A stretch of 64,000 bases of DNA from the NCBI GenBank assembly GCA_020532085.1, contig JAJBAV010000014.1:1-64000 (forward strand). Direction: 5' to 3'. The stretch comes from Candidatus Cloacimonadota bacterium (GTDB lineage: Bacteria > Cloacimonadota > Cloacimonadia > Cloacimonadales > Cloacimonadaceae). Position 1 is the first letter of the stretch, and every line of letters starts with the position of its first letter. Position numbers and translations under genes: made by a program. Shown in pieces: positions 52,519-61,683 of the stretch. Under the pieces are notes generated by a model. That model did not search any database. It was not told the DNA's origin and was given only the letters and a program-made list of their open reading frames with translations.

Positions 52519-54044
52519 TGAAACGCGCGGTATGGAAAACCGGCTTGGCCAGGCTGGCCCTGCCGCTGTTGCTGGCGCTGGCGGCCAGAGTGAGCCACGC
52601 TCAAACCGTATTCACAAATACCGCCTTCTACCCTGATGTGCGCAGCCAGCTTGTGCCCAGCCCCCTGGCCGAAAATGAAACTTACAGGCTGGATGATCCG
52701 CTTACCCTTGGTTCCGGCGTTCACGTGCCCTTCGAAAGCTGGAAGGCGATCAAGGCCTCGGCGGTGGAGCTCTTCCTGCCTGGTTCACACCATCGTGCTT
52801 TGTTCCAATATGAGTACGCGGATTCCACTTTGAGCTACCGCCTTGAAACCAATTTCTTCACGGGTTGGGATCAGCGCTGGGACCCCGAGGGCGCTTACGG
52901 CCTCCATTCACTGGGCCTGAGGGTCAATTCCACTTTCAACGACAAATTCAGGGCCAGGGGTGTCTATTGGAACGGGAAATTTTACGGCGATAAATCCGCT
53001 GCCAGCCATTCCCCTTTGATCGACGGATCAGGTTCCGCCAGTACCAACAATGTTTATGCCGATAATATCAATGGAGAACTCAGCTATAAAGTAGAGCATT
53101 TCAGCGCATCCCTCGGGCGGGGAAGGTTCCAGATCGGCAATTCGCTATCCGGTTCCATAGTTCTTTCGGACCAGGTGAATGAATACGACTATGTCCTGCT
53201 GGAACAAAGGGTGGGCCAGTTCAGTTTTTCCTGCCTGCACGCGTCCCTGATGGCGGATACCCTGGTGGCTGGCCTGCATCCAGCCAAATATGCCGCCATC
53301 CATCAGCTTACCTGGCAGCCCAAGCCCTCTCTGGATGTGTTTTACGGCGAAACTGTGACCTACGGCAACCGGATCGACCTCAGCTACTTGTTGCCGATCA
53401 TTCACACCCGCGCGGGCAGATACTCGACTGCCGAAGCGGACAACCGTAACATCTACGGCGGAGTCAATTTCAGACCGGCAAATGACCTCACCCTCTACGC
53501 GATGATGCTGCTCGACGAACTGACCGTGCGGAAATTCCTGAGCAATTGGTGGGGCAATAAATACGCCGTCCAGCTTGGCACGGTTTGGAACCTGCCGCTG
53601 CGCTGGCGGAGCGGAAAACCGCGTCTGGGGTTGGAGTTCACTGCCGTCCGGCCCTGGACTTACACCCATTACGCCAACGTATCCATGTATTCCCAGGATG
53701 GCAGGCCGCTGGGTTATGCCAAGGGATCAAACCTCCTGGATGCAACAGCTGAACTGAATTTTCCCCTGCCCTGGAATTCGCGCTGGGACAGCCAGTTTTC
53801 CTGCACCTGGCAGGGCAGCCGGGGTAACGACTGGCGTTTGAACTATCGTGATGAATTTCCGGTTGAGATCATCAATACCGCCCCAGCCTACTGGCTTGAA
53901 GGCAACCTGAGCGTCACTCCCGTCTGGCAAAACACTCTGCGGATCGGGATCATGGCCCACCACGAGTTTCTTTTGGGACACCGCTCCCAGTTTGGCCCCC
54001 AGCCCAGTCACGCGTTTTTCGGCAGTTGGCAGGTATCATTGTAA
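52515..54044 (+). CDS. Outer-membrane beta-barrel protein, Wzi/capsule-assembly-like
   Basis: 509 residues. Signal peptide (ARLALPLLLALAARVSHA). The remainder is aromatic-rich amphipathic strands typical of a barrel: RALFQYEYADSTLSYRLETNFF, LGRGRFQIGNSLSGSIVLSD, LDVFYGETVTYGNRIDLSYLLP, LGLEFTAVRPWTYTHY, ending in FFGSWQVSL with a terminal hydrophobic residue. The overall pattern resembles Wzi-like capsule assembly proteins, where VRPWTYTH-type strands occur; this assignment is tentative. Translationally coupled to the preceding AMIN-HTH gene. Confidence 0.65.
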   Translation: MMKRAVWKTGLARLALPLLLALAARVSHAQTVFTNTAFYPDVRSQLVPSPLAENETYRLDDPLTLGSGVHVPFESWKAIKASAVELFLPGSHHRALFQYEYADSTLSYRLETNFFTGWDQRWDPEGAYGLHSLGLRVNSTFNDKFRARGVYWNGKFYGDKSAASHSPLIDGSGSASTNNVYADNINGELSYKVEHFSASLGRGRFQIGNSLSGSIVLSDQVNEYDYVLLEQRVGQFSFSCLHASLMADTLVAGLHPAKYAAIHQLTWQPKPSLDVFYGETVTYGNRIDLSYLLPIIHTRAGRYSTAEADNRNIYGGVNFRPANDLTLYAMMLLDELTVRKFLSNWWGNKYAVQLGTVWNLPLRWRSGKPRLGLEFTAVRPWTYTHYANVSMYSQDGRPLGYAKGSNLLDATAELNFPLPWNSRWDSQFSCTWQGSRGNDWRLNYRDEFPVEIINTAPAYWLEGNLSVTPVWQNTLRIGIMAHHEFLLGHRSQFGPQPSHAFFGSWQVSL

Positions 54045-54055
54045 GCGAGGAACCC

Positions 54056-54475
54056 ATGCCCATAGTTGACCGTCTGGAATACCCCAAGAAATACAAGCTC
54101 AAAGGCACGCTCCTGCTGCTGGTGGCCCTGGCCGCCCTGGGGGGGATCGTCTATTTGCGGCTGAGCAACGAAGCCCGGGCCAAACGCGTGGTGGTCCACA
54201 GCGTGGGTTTCGGAGAATTCGACACGAATTTCATTCGAATCAACTACGAGATCGAGAACACGGGGCGGAAGGCTGAAGAGGTGGATCTGCTGGCCAAGGT
54301 TTACGACAGCGCCGGCGCAGAGATCGCCAGCATCTTTTTCCGCACGGAGGTAAAAGCCCAAACCCGGGAGTATCAAAGCAAGTATATCGACAAGCTCTAC
54401 CGCCCTCTCCGCAACGGCGAGCAACCTCACAAAGTGACCGTGAACCGCCAGCAACGGGGCTTGCTGGGCTACTGA
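54056..54475 (+). CDS. Single-pass membrane protein, unknown
   Basis: 139 residues from ATG 54056 (GCGAGG in front). A membrane helix (TLLLLVALAALGGIVYL, about 18-34) is followed by an extracytoplasmic beta-sandwich of about 100 residues (VVVHSVGFGEFDTNFIRINYEIENTGRKAEEVDLLAKVYD), similar in outline to LEA14/FxLYD-type domains. Last member of the DUF4139-to-barrel gene row. No recognised function. Confidence 0.65.
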   Translation: MPIVDRLEYPKKYKLKGTLLLLVALAALGGIVYLRLSNEARAKRVVVHSVGFGEFDTNFIRINYEIENTGRKAEEVDLLAKVYDSAGAEIASIFFRTEVKAQTREYQSKYIDKLYRPLRNGEQPHKVTVNRQQRGLLGY

Positions 54476-54524
54476 CCGCGGCCGCCGCGGGGAGGACTTT
54501 GGCAAGGCCGCGCCGGAATCGCGC

Positions 54525-54530
54525 TTGACA
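54525..54530 (+). promoter_or_regulatory. TTGACA box upstream of MFS gene
   Basis: TTGACA 58 bases before the ATG at 54589; no clear second box. Confidence 0.3.
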
Positions 54531-54588
54531 TAAAAACCGCCTCAAACAGATTGCCGCCAATCTTCAAAATCAGGAACAAACACCCCCA

Positions 54589-55857
54589 ATGCGCTTGAAA
54601 AATCTGAATCCCGTGGAACGAAGGACCGCCATCCTGTTGGTACTGGCGGCGCTGTTCAACGGCGTGATCCTTTCCCTGAACCAGACGCAGGACATCATTG
54701 CCCGCAAGGCCCTGCACGCCAAGGATTGGCAGCTGATGCTGATGACCATGATCTGGCCGGTGGCCAATTTCTTTTCGGTCTGGTGGGCGCGGGTGTTTGA
54801 GCGCAGCTGCCACAAACAGCGCTATTTCCTGATCGCCGGCATCATCGGCCGGCTCACCTTGGTTTATGCCATCTGGCTGGTGAGCATGAACGAATATCTG
54901 GTGCTGCTGGGTCTGCTCTTCGCCTCCAATTCGCTCATCGTGCCCGCCCAGAACAGCATTTACCAGCGCAACATCCATCCCAGCCGGCGGGCCAGGGTCT
55001 TCGGCATCATCCAAAGCGTGGGGATAGGGGTTTCTGTCGTGCTCACCTTCATCGCCGGACGTTTGCTTGACGTTCGGGAAGACAGTTTTCGCCTGATTCT
55101 GGTTGTCACCGGGATCGTGGGTTTCGCCAGCGCGGCCATTCTGGCCCTGATCCGCATCCAGGAACCCGTGGTGAAACGCGACTGCCAGAAGCTGAATTGG
55201 AAACAGACCCTGCTGGAGCCGATCGGCGGAACCCTCCGGCTGCTGAAGGAAAACAAGGCTTTTGCCGCTTTCGAGCGCAGCTTTTCCATCTACGGCATGG
55301 GCTTCATCATGATGCAGCCCATCATCCCCATCTATCTGGTGGACAAGCTGCAGCTCACCTACACCGCCAATTTCCTGGCCAAGGGGATCGTCTCCCAGCT
55401 TGGCATGCTGCTGCTTTCACCCCTGATCGGAAAACTGCACGACCGCATGCATCCCTTCCGCTTCATGTCGGCGGCGTTTGGGCTGCTGATGGTCTTTCCG
55501 CTGCTGTTTGTGGCCTCATCCCTGGTGAAGGGTGAATCCGTGCTGCCCGTGGTGATCGTGTTTCTGGCCTATCTGATCTTTGGCATCGCCATGGCCGGCG
55601 TGAACATCACCTGGAACATGGGTTCCATCTACTTCGCGGGCGATTCCGACGCCTCCATCTATCAGAGCGTGCACGTTACCATGACCGGCATCCGCGGCCT
55701 GATCGCGCCTGTGCTGGGATACACGTTGCTGAAGGTTTTCAGCCTTACCATGGTCTTCGTGGTGGCAGCGGGCTTTTTCCTCGCCGCGGCGCTGGTGAGT
55801 TTGCGCGATTACCGCCGCTGGAAGTTTGTCAATCAAGTGGCCACGACCCCACGCTAA
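54589..55857 (+). CDS. MFS transporter
   Basis: 422 residues with about twelve hydrophobic helices in two halves. Loop motifs WWARVFERSCHKQRYFLIAGIIGRL (loop 2-3) and SPLIGKLHDRMHPFRFM (loop 8-9) follow the major-facilitator A-motif pattern (xGxxxDRxxxR) in the second half. The substrate cannot be predicted. Monocistronic; a weak hairpin and T-run near 55950-55980 may end transcription. Confidence 0.85.
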   Translation: MRLKNLNPVERRTAILLVLAALFNGVILSLNQTQDIIARKALHAKDWQLMLMTMIWPVANFFSVWWARVFERSCHKQRYFLIAGIIGRLTLVYAIWLVSMNEYLVLLGLLFASNSLIVPAQNSIYQRNIHPSRRARVFGIIQSVGIGVSVVLTFIAGRLLDVREDSFRLILVVTGIVGFASAAILALIRIQEPVVKRDCQKLNWKQTLLEPIGGTLRLLKENKAFAAFERSFSIYGMGFIMMQPIIPIYLVDKLQLTYTANFLAKGIVSQLGMLLLSPLIGKLHDRMHPFRFMSAAFGLLMVFPLLFVASSLVKGESVLPVVIVFLAYLIFGIAMAGVNITWNMGSIYFAGDSDASIYQSVHVTMTGIRGLIAPVLGYTLLKVFSLTMVFVVAAGFFLAAALVSLRDYRRWKFVNQVATTPR

Positions 55858-55980
55858 AAAAAGTCATCCCGCGCTGAAAAATCCAATCAAAACAAGTTCC
55901 AGGCATGGCGGAGAACGTAGCCTCCGCCGCTTTGGCACAGCCGTTTCACGCCGCTGGGGCAGTTGTTCAGCTTTTTTTTC

Positions 55981-55986
55981 TTGACA
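55981..55986 (+). promoter_or_regulatory. TTGACA box upstream of HU gene
   Basis: TTGACA followed by TATAATTTTG (TTTTG at 17 bases), about 90 bases before the HU start. A second TTGACA lies at 56018-56023, so the gene may have two promoters. Confidence 0.45.
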
Positions 55987-56075
55987 CAAACCTAAGCTTA
56001 TAATTTTGAGTATCTTATTGACAATATCAAACTCGCTTCAGCGATTCATAGCTTACATTATATAAGGAGAAAAAC

Positions 56076-56366
56076 ATGACAAAAGCAGATCTGGTTAAAG
56101 TGATCTCAGAGAATACCGGCATCATCCGCAAAGACGTTGCTGTTGTGGTCGATTCCCTGCTGCAGTCCATCAAGGACAGTCTGGGCAAAGGCCACCACAT
56201 CGAAATCCGTGGTTTTGGCACCTTCCGTCTTAAAACCCGCAAACCCCGCATGGGCCGTAATCCCAAGACCGAAGAGAAAGTACCGGTTCCCGCCAGGACC
56301 GTACCCACCTTCAAGTTTTCCCGCGAATTCAAGACCTCGGTCATCGACCTCAACGTGAAAGAGTAG
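56076..56366 (+). CDS. hup: HU-family DNA-binding protein
   Basis: 96 residues. KADLVKVISENTGIIRKDV, the arm region GFGTFRLKTRKPRMGRNPKTEEKVPVPARTVPTFKFSREFK and overall length define HU/IHF. Nucleoid-associated protein that bends DNA. AAGGAG precedes the ATG. The 29-codon ribosomal protein gene follows after 11 bases. Confidence 0.95.
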   Translation: MTKADLVKVISENTGIIRKDVAVVVDSLLQSIKDSLGKGHHIEIRGFGTFRLKTRKPRMGRNPKTEEKVPVPARTVPTFKFSREFKTSVIDLNVKE

Positions 56367-56377
56367 AGTGAGCCAAA

Positions 56378-56467
56378 ATGCCTTGCGGAAAGAAGAAAAA
56401 AAGACATAAAATCGCCACTCACAAGCGGAAAAAACGCCTGCGTAAGAACCGTCATAAAAAGAAATAA
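56378..56467 (+). CDS. 29-residue AURKAIP1/COX24-domain ribosomal protein (bS22/mS38-like)
   Basis: The product is MPCGKKKKRHKIATHKRK followed by KRLRKNRHKKK, an extremely basic 29-residue peptide. It matches the tiny COX24/AURKAIP1-domain proteins of Bacteroidota (which I recall as MPSGKKRKRHK-type), related to mitochondrial mS38 and mycobacterial bS22 of the small ribosomal subunit. No good ribosome binding site is visible, so it may be coupled to HU. A strong terminator follows six bases after the stop. Too short for most gene finders. Confidence 0.85.
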   Translation: MPCGKKKKRHKIATHKRKKRLRKNRHKKK

Positions 56468-56470
56468 ATT

Positions 56471-57670
56471 GTGGCCACCCTTCGGGGTGGCTTTTTTGGC
56501 TTTGGCTTGAACTTCGAAGACCACAATCTGGAACTGCGCCAGCTGATCCGGGACGCCCTGCGCTCCACTCTGGAGGGAGATTTCTCCGCCCACGCCGATT
56601 ATCCCTATTTTTACACCCGTGCCTTTTACGATATGCGCACCGAGGTGGACGGCCTGCCCCTCTTTCCCCGGGAATTGCCTGAGGTTTTTCTGCGCTGGGC
56701 CGGTCTGGAAGCGGGAAAGCTGATCAGCCCGGAGGAAATCCTGGTGCTGGATCTGGAGACCACAGGATTGGGCCGCGGCCAGACAATTGCCTTCATGATC
56801 GGCCTGGGCTATTACGAGGAGGGGCGCTATGTGGTGGAGCAGCTGTTCCTGCCGGAACCCGAGGCCGAGGCCAACTCTTTCGACCGCCTCATCGAGCTGC
56901 TGGAAAAGAAGTCCGTGCTGATCACCTTCAACGGTAAAACCTTCGACGTTCCCATCCTGGAATCCCGCCTGCTTTACAACCACATCTGGCTGGACCTGCG
57001 CTCCAAACTCCACATTGACCTGCTCCATCTGGCCCGGAGGCTCTGGAAAAACAAGATCCCCTCCTGCGCCTTGGAAACAATCGAGTTCTATATCCTGGGC
57101 TACATCCGCGAAAAGGAGCTGGACATCGAGGGCGGCCTCATACCCCAAACCTATTTTCAGTTCCTCATCAGCGGCGACGCCGAGCTGATGCGCCGCGTTT
57201 TCATCCACAACCAGTTCGACATCCTGCACACGGCCGCGCTCTTCACCCTGATCTGCGACAGCGCGGGCTATCCCCCCGCCCTGGGTTTCGACCACCGCAT
57301 CGACTACCACGCCCTGGCCCGGCTCTACATCAGCCAGGATAGCAGCGAAACGGCCCGTGCCATACTAACCGACCTGCTGGCCCAAAACATCGTCTCCGGC
57401 GATATCGCCTGCGAATTGGGGCTGCTCAACAAAAAGGAGGGTGACCTGGAAGCCGCGGACAGCTGTTTCGCCCTCGCCGCCGCCCTCGACCACCCCGCCG
57501 GAAGGCTGGAATATGCCAAGCTGCTGGAAAAACGCAAGGACTACGACAGCGCCCTGGACCAGGCCCAGGCACTGCTCCACTGGCACCTGGCCCGGCCTCA
57601 GATCAGCGCCAGGCAGGTGGAAGCGCTGGAAAAAAGAGTGCTGCGCCTGCGCAGAAAACTAGAACTCTGA
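56471..57670 (+). CDS. RNase H-like (YprB-type) exonuclease-fold protein with TPR-like C-terminus
   Basis: Up to 399 residues. Residues about 93-260 form an RNase H-like/DnaQ-fold domain of the YprB type: ILVLDLETTGLGRGQTIAFMIGLG (DxE motif), LITFNGKTFDVPILESRL, IDLLHLARRLWK, HNQFDILHTAALF (final Asp). The last 100 residues (LARLYISQDSSETARAIL, LEAADSCFALAAAL) look like TPR helices. Start uncertain: the GTG at 56471 lies in the terminator stem and lacks a binding site; a TTG at 56507 or the ATG at 56630 are alternatives. Role in nucleic-acid metabolism inferred only from the fold. Confidence 0.8.
   Translation: MATLRGGFFGFGLNFEDHNLELRQLIRDALRSTLEGDFSAHADYPYFYTRAFYDMRTEVDGLPLFPRELPEVFLRWAGLEAGKLISPEEILVLDLETTGLGRGQTIAFMIGLGYYEEGRYVVEQLFLPEPEAEANSFDRLIELLEKKSVLITFNGKTFDVPILESRLLYNHIWLDLRSKLHIDLLHLARRLWKNKIPSCALETIEFYILGYIREKELDIEGGLIPQTYFQFLISGDAELMRRVFIHNQFDILHTAALFTLICDSAGYPPALGFDHRIDYHALARLYISQDSSETARAILTDLLAQNIVSGDIACELGLLNKKEGDLEAADSCFALAAALDHPAGRLEYAKLLEKRKDYDSALDQAQALLHWHLARPQISARQVEALEKRVLRLRRKLEL
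56474..56497 (+). terminator. Intrinsic terminator after HU/mini ribosomal protein
   Basis: GCCACCC pairs with GGGGTGGC around TTC and is followed by six T. It lies inside the longest possible reading frame of the next gene, which argues that that gene starts further downstream. Confidence 0.85.
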
Positions 57671-57673
57671 GCC

Positions 57674-57700
57674 AAAAAAAGCGCCACCAAGGGTGACGCC
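57674..57700 (-). terminator. Intrinsic terminator of the M16-to-nfeD operon
   Basis: On the minus strand GCGTCACC pairs with GGTGGCGC (one bulged/mismatched position) around CTT, followed by seven T, 36 bases past the stop of the NfeD gene. Confidence 0.8.
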
Positions 57701-57735
57701 TTATACAAAGGATTAGGGTGCGGAAAAGCCCCGCG

Positions 57736-58182
57736 TTACTCGGAGGGGCTCACGATAAGTTTGTTGCCGTCGATATCTATAACCTTCACCTTGGCATCCA
57801 CTTCGATGGGTTTGGCGTCAGTTGAAACAGCCCCCCACTCTTCCCCGCCGATCTTCACATAACCTTTGCCTTCCGCGGGAATGGCTTTGGTGATGCGGCC
57901 TTCTTTTCCTTTCAAAGCGTAAACGTTGGTTTCCCCGCCTGCGTTGCGCAGCACTCTTTTCCCCACCCTGCGGGTGAAGAGAAAAGCCACAAAGCTGATC
58001 GCCGCGAAGATGATTATCTGCATTGGCACGCTGCCCCCCACCAGATGCAGGAGGCTGAGCAGCCCGGTGGCGATGGCGCCGATGCCCAGCGCGATGAAGA
58101 AGAAGGCGGGATCGAAGATCTCGATGATCACAAAGACGATCCCGAGGATTGTCCACACGTGCCAGGGCTGAATGTTGATCAT
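57736..58182 (-). CDS. NfeD-family membrane protein
   Basis: 148 residues. Two to three N-terminal helices (WTILGIVFVIIEIFDPAFFFIALGIGAIATGLLSLLHL, MQIIIFAAISFVAFLF) and a C-terminal OB-fold domain (GKEGRITKAIPAEGKGYVKIGGEEWGAV...KVKVIDIDGNKLIVSP). This short form lacks the ClpP-like protease. NfeD proteins partner with stomatin/SPFH proteins in membrane quality control; no SPFH gene is adjacent here. Last gene of the minus-strand operon. Confidence 0.92.
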   Translation of the reverse strand: MINIQPWHVWTILGIVFVIIEIFDPAFFFIALGIGAIATGLLSLLHLVGGSVPMQIIIFAAISFVAFLFTRRVGKRVLRNAGGETNVYALKGKEGRITKAIPAEGKGYVKIGGEEWGAVSTDAKPIEVDAKVKVIDIDGNKLIVSPSE

Positions 58183-58196
58183 TGGTTCCCCCAGTT

Positions 58197-59120
58197 TTAC
58201 TTGTTGGTTTCTTCCGGTTTGGGCTCTTCACCGCTCTCGTGGCTGGAACCGCGCTTGTCTTTGTAGATGCGCTTCACTTTGCGCTTGCTGCCGCCATAAC
58301 CATAGCGGGAGGAATAACGGTTCGAGTAATTGCCGTAACCGCCGTATTGGTAGGATCCGCCCATGTTGCTGGCGTTAAAGCCTTTAACGCCCATAAGGGC
58401 CAGCAAATACATGATCAGCTTGGTGCCGTAATAAGCCAGGATCACGGCCACAAAGAGCACCACCAGAGCGCCGAAGAAATTGTAGATGAATTTGCGCACG
58501 GTGGAAACGCTGCTGCCGCCCATGGTGGGAACCATCTGCACGTAGAGCAGGGTGGTGTTCGCCTGGCGCAGCACGTTGACCAGGTTTTCCTGGTCCCGGA
58601 TCTGGCCGATCAAATACTCTTTCCGGTCGGCGATGTTTCCATAGACTTGCCCCACCGCGTCCATCTCCGCCAGTTCTTGCTTTTTGGAGGCCAGGATACC
58701 CTCTTCCGTGATCAGGGACTTGATCACCAAAGCCGAGTCAACAATTTCCTTGTGGCCTTCAATGGTGCCCAGGTCGCCGAATTTCTTAAGTATTTCGGGC
58801 AGTTTGCTCTCCTCGATCTTGAAGATATAGGAACCGTGGCTGCTTTCCCGGGACGTGAGCAGAGGTTTTTCCAGGGAATAGCCACTGATCACGCCGGTCA
58901 TATCCTGCAAGGCGTTTCTGATGTTCAGGCTCCGCACTCGCAACTGGGCCTTGTTGAGGGATTTATAATCGCTGAAAATCTTGTTCGAATCCTTGAACAT
59001 AGACCCGTAATCCGGGCCTTTTTCCTTTTGCATCAAAGCCGCGTAGCCAGCCCATGCCAGAGCGAGGAAGATCACAAAGATCGCCACCGCCCGAAGTCTC
59101 CGTTTAATCGTTTTGTCCAT
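58197..59120 (-). CDS. DUF4349-like membrane protein
   Basis: 307 residues. An N-terminal membrane helix (about 9-29), an extracytoplasmic coiled-coil region typical of DUF4349 (GSYIFKIEESKLPEILKKFGDLGTIEGHKEIVDSALVIKSLI...IRDQENLVNVLRQANTTLLYVQM), a second helix (about 212-236) and a Gly/Tyr/Ser-rich tail (GGSYQYGGYGNYSNRYSSRYGYGG) ending in charged residues. No function is established. It lies 7 bases from recN and 14 from nfeD. Confidence 0.8.
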   Translation of the reverse strand: MDKTIKRRLRAVAIFVIFLALAWAGYAALMQKEKGPDYGSMFKDSNKIFSDYKSLNKAQLRVRSLNIRNALQDMTGVISGYSLEKPLLTSRESSHGSYIFKIEESKLPEILKKFGDLGTIEGHKEIVDSALVIKSLITEEGILASKKQELAEMDAVGQVYGNIADRKEYLIGQIRDQENLVNVLRQANTTLLYVQMVPTMGGSSVSTVRKFIYNFFGALVVLFVAVILAYYGTKLIMYLLALMGVKGFNASNMGGSYQYGGYGNYSNRYSSRYGYGGSKRKVKRIYKDKRGSSHESGEEPKPEETNK

Positions 59121-59127
59121 TATATCC

Positions 59128-60825
59128 TCATGTCTTGTATTTGCTTATCAATTCCCTGGCATGCTCCAGCGAAATGTCCGAAACATTTCCGGACAGCATC
59201 CGGGCCAGTTCTTCCAGCCTTTGTTCTGCCTCCAGCGGCACCATCTGGATCACGTTCCTCTGCTTGCCTGCCTCTTTTTGCAACGCCACCTGCTGGTCGG
59301 CGATGGCGGCGATCTGGGCCAGATGCGTGATGCATATGATCCGGTGCCGCCGTGCCAGGGCGAAAATGAACTGCGCTACGTACTCGGCCGTTTTGCCGCC
59401 GATGCCGGAATCGATCTCGTCCAGGATCATCAGCTTTTCCTCGATCCGCTCGGACAACACCTTTTTGATGGCCAGCAGAATGCGGGATAGTTCACCGCCG
59501 GAAGCAACCGCTGAGAGAGGCTTGAGCTCGCTGCCCCGGTTCGCGCTGAAAAAATACTGGCAGGCGTCCTGACCCTGCTCTGTACAGGAATCAAGATATT
59601 CATGCATTATGATTTTGCCATCTGTCTTTTTGTCAACTCTTATTTTGAAACGCGCGTCGGGGATGGAGAGCAAGCTGATGCTCTCGCGCAACTCCACGGA
59701 GAGTTTTTCCGCCGCGGCCCGGCGGTTGGCGCTGAGCTTGTCCCCACTGGCGCGCAGGGCCTCAAAGTCTTTTTCGGTGGCCTTTTCCAATGCTTTGATG
59801 CGTTCGCTCAGATCGGCGTAGGCATTGATCTGGGCCTCCCGCTCGGCAAATACTTCCAGCAATTCGCCGATGTTCTGGGCTTTGTGCTTGTGCAGCAGGC
59901 TGTTGATGGCGTCCAGCCGTTCGCGGATCGCCTCCAGGCGAGCGGGGTCCGCACTCGCCGACTGGCTGAGGTCGCCCAGGGCCGCGGAGTTTTCCGAAAC
60001 CAGTTCCAAAGAGTCGCGCAGGCCTTGCTCGATATTGGCCAGGCGCGGGTCCAGATGGGAAAAACGGGATAGGGCGGCCAGGCTGGCGTTGAGGCGGCTG
60101 TGTACGCTGTTTTCGCTCTCATAGAGGTCAAAGCAGGCCGCGGCCGCGGTTTCGGCGATCTCCTGGGCGTGGCTGAGCAGTTCGAATTCCTGCTGCAGCT
60201 CGAGGTCCTCACTTTCGCGCAGGGCGGCTTTCTCCAGTTCTTCGAACTGATACTGGTAAAGCTCCCGCAGCTGGCGGTCCTGTTCCGCCTTCGCCTTCAG
60301 GCTTTCCAGTTCTTTGAGGCTCTCGCGCAGGCCTCTGTATTGGGTGGAAAAAGCGCTCAAACAGGCATCGTTTTTGGCATAGAGGTCCAGCAGATGCAGT
60401 TGGTAGGCCGCTGAGAGCAGCCGCTGCTGGTCGCGTTGATGGTGAAAATCGATCATCAGGGGCTTAAGTTCCCGCAGCAGTGATGCCGTCACCTTGCGCC
60501 CGTTGAGGAAATAACTGGATTTCCCGGTGGTGCTCACTTCCCGGGCCAGGATCAGCTCCGGTTCCGGTTCATAGCCCTGCACGGCCAGCCAGTTCCGCAC
60601 TTCCGAGTTTCGGGAAAGGTCAAAGCTGGCCTCCAGATAGATGGGCTGAGCAGGATCGAAGGCTTCCAGGGCAGGGGACGGATCGGCGAAAATGAGAGCC
60701 ACAGAGCCCACCAGGATGGATTTTCCCGCGCCTGTTTCCCCACTCAGGACCGTCATGCCCGGGCCGAAAACCAGCCGCTGTTCGGGCACGAAAAGGTAGT
60801 TGCGGATCTGGATCCCGGTCAGCAT
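59128..60825 (-). CDS. recN: DNA repair protein RecN
   Basis: 565 residues. SMC-like ATPase: Walker A GETGAGKS (29-36), long central coiled coils (about 150-370), signature VASGGELSRILLAIK, Walker B LMILDEIDSGIGG and the C-terminal QVALQKEAG. It acts in double-strand break repair. Starts immediately after the nadK stop. Confidence 0.96.
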   Translation of the reverse strand: MLTGIQIRNYLFVPEQRLVFGPGMTVLSGETGAGKSILVGSVALIFADPSPALEAFDPAQPIYLEASFDLSRNSEVRNWLAVQGYEPEPELILAREVSTTGKSSYFLNGRKVTASLLRELKPLMIDFHHQRDQQRLLSAAYQLHLLDLYAKNDACLSAFSTQYRGLRESLKELESLKAKAEQDRQLRELYQYQFEELEKAALRESEDLELQQEFELLSHAQEIAETAAAACFDLYESENSVHSRLNASLAALSRFSHLDPRLANIEQGLRDSLELVSENSAALGDLSQSASADPARLEAIRERLDAINSLLHKHKAQNIGELLEVFAEREAQINAYADLSERIKALEKATEKDFEALRASGDKLSANRRAAAEKLSVELRESISLLSIPDARFKIRVDKKTDGKIIMHEYLDSCTEQGQDACQYFFSANRGSELKPLSAVASGGELSRILLAIKKVLSERIEEKLMILDEIDSGIGGKTAEYVAQFIFALARRHRIICITHLAQIAAIADQQVALQKEAGKQRNVIQMVPLEAEQRLEELARMLSGNVSDISLEHARELISKYKT

Positions 60826-61683
60826 CTATTTCCCCAGGTGCATCTTGCGCCGCAGGATCTGATAGAAAGTGCGGTTGGAGAGCTTCACGAACTGAACCTG
60901 CTGTTTGGCCGCGGTGATCAACACTTCGTCGTTATCCTGCAGCGGACTGCAGTTCTCGCCGTCCAGTTGCAGCGCCGCCGGCTCCTCCAGACCGTGAACC
61001 CGCATCAGGATCCGGTCACTGGCGGAGAAGACCATCGGCCTGATGGTGAGCAGATGCGGATTGAGCGGGCTCAGCACGATGGCTCGCAGTTCCGGGGCGA
61101 GGATGGGACCTCCAGCCGCCAGAGAATAGGCTGTGGAACCCGTGGGGGTGCTGGCCACCACTCCGTCGCAGCGAGTGTCGAAGACAAAACGCCCGCCGCT
61201 GAAAATGCGCACCCGGATCAAGCGCGGGGTGTCCGCTTTATGGATCACCGCGTCGTTCAGCGCCAGGCCCTTGAAGATGATCTCGCCCCCTCTCCACAGC
61301 TGGCATTGGACCAGCATTCTGGGCAACAGGCGGTATTTCCCTTTGATCAGGTCGCGGATGGAGTTGTCCAGTTCCGCCAAAGTGGTTTCGGAAAGAAAGC
61401 CCAGCCAGCCCAAATTGATTCCCAGAAGAGGCGCGCCGGAACTCAGGGCCAAATCCTTGGCCCGCAAAATGGTGCCGTCGCCGCCGAAGACCAGGATGCA
61501 GTCGGGCTTCTTCGCGGTCTGCCCCGCCGGGTCCAGCAGGCTGAAGCCCTTGGGCAGCAGTTCACGTTGCGCGCTGATCCCGTAAAAGCGGACCCCGTGT
61601 TCAGCCGCCAAAGCTTCCAGCCGGCTGAAGATGGCCTGTTTGTCCGTGAAGGCGGGATTGATGAATACGGCAATGTTTTTCAT
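60826..61683 (-). CDS. nadK: NAD kinase
   Basis: 285 residues. GGDGT at 67-71, LGINLGWLGFLSE, NDAVIHK, DGVVASTPTGSTAYSLAAGGPI are all hallmark segments. It phosphorylates NAD to NADP. It overlaps rsgA by four bases and abuts recN, an arrangement (nadK-recN) common in bacteria. Confidence 0.97.
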   Translation of the reverse strand: MKNIAVFINPAFTDKQAIFSRLEALAAEHGVRFYGISAQRELLPKGFSLLDPAGQTAKKPDCILVFGGDGTILRAKDLALSSGAPLLGINLGWLGFLSETTLAELDNSIRDLIKGKYRLLPRMLVQCQLWRGGEIIFKGLALNDAVIHKADTPRLIRVRIFSGGRFVFDTRCDGVVASTPTGSTAYSLAAGGPILAPELRAIVLSPLNPHLLTIRPMVFSASDRILMRVHGLEEPAALQLDGENCSPLQDNDEVLITAAKQQVQFVKLSNRTFYQILRRKMHLGK

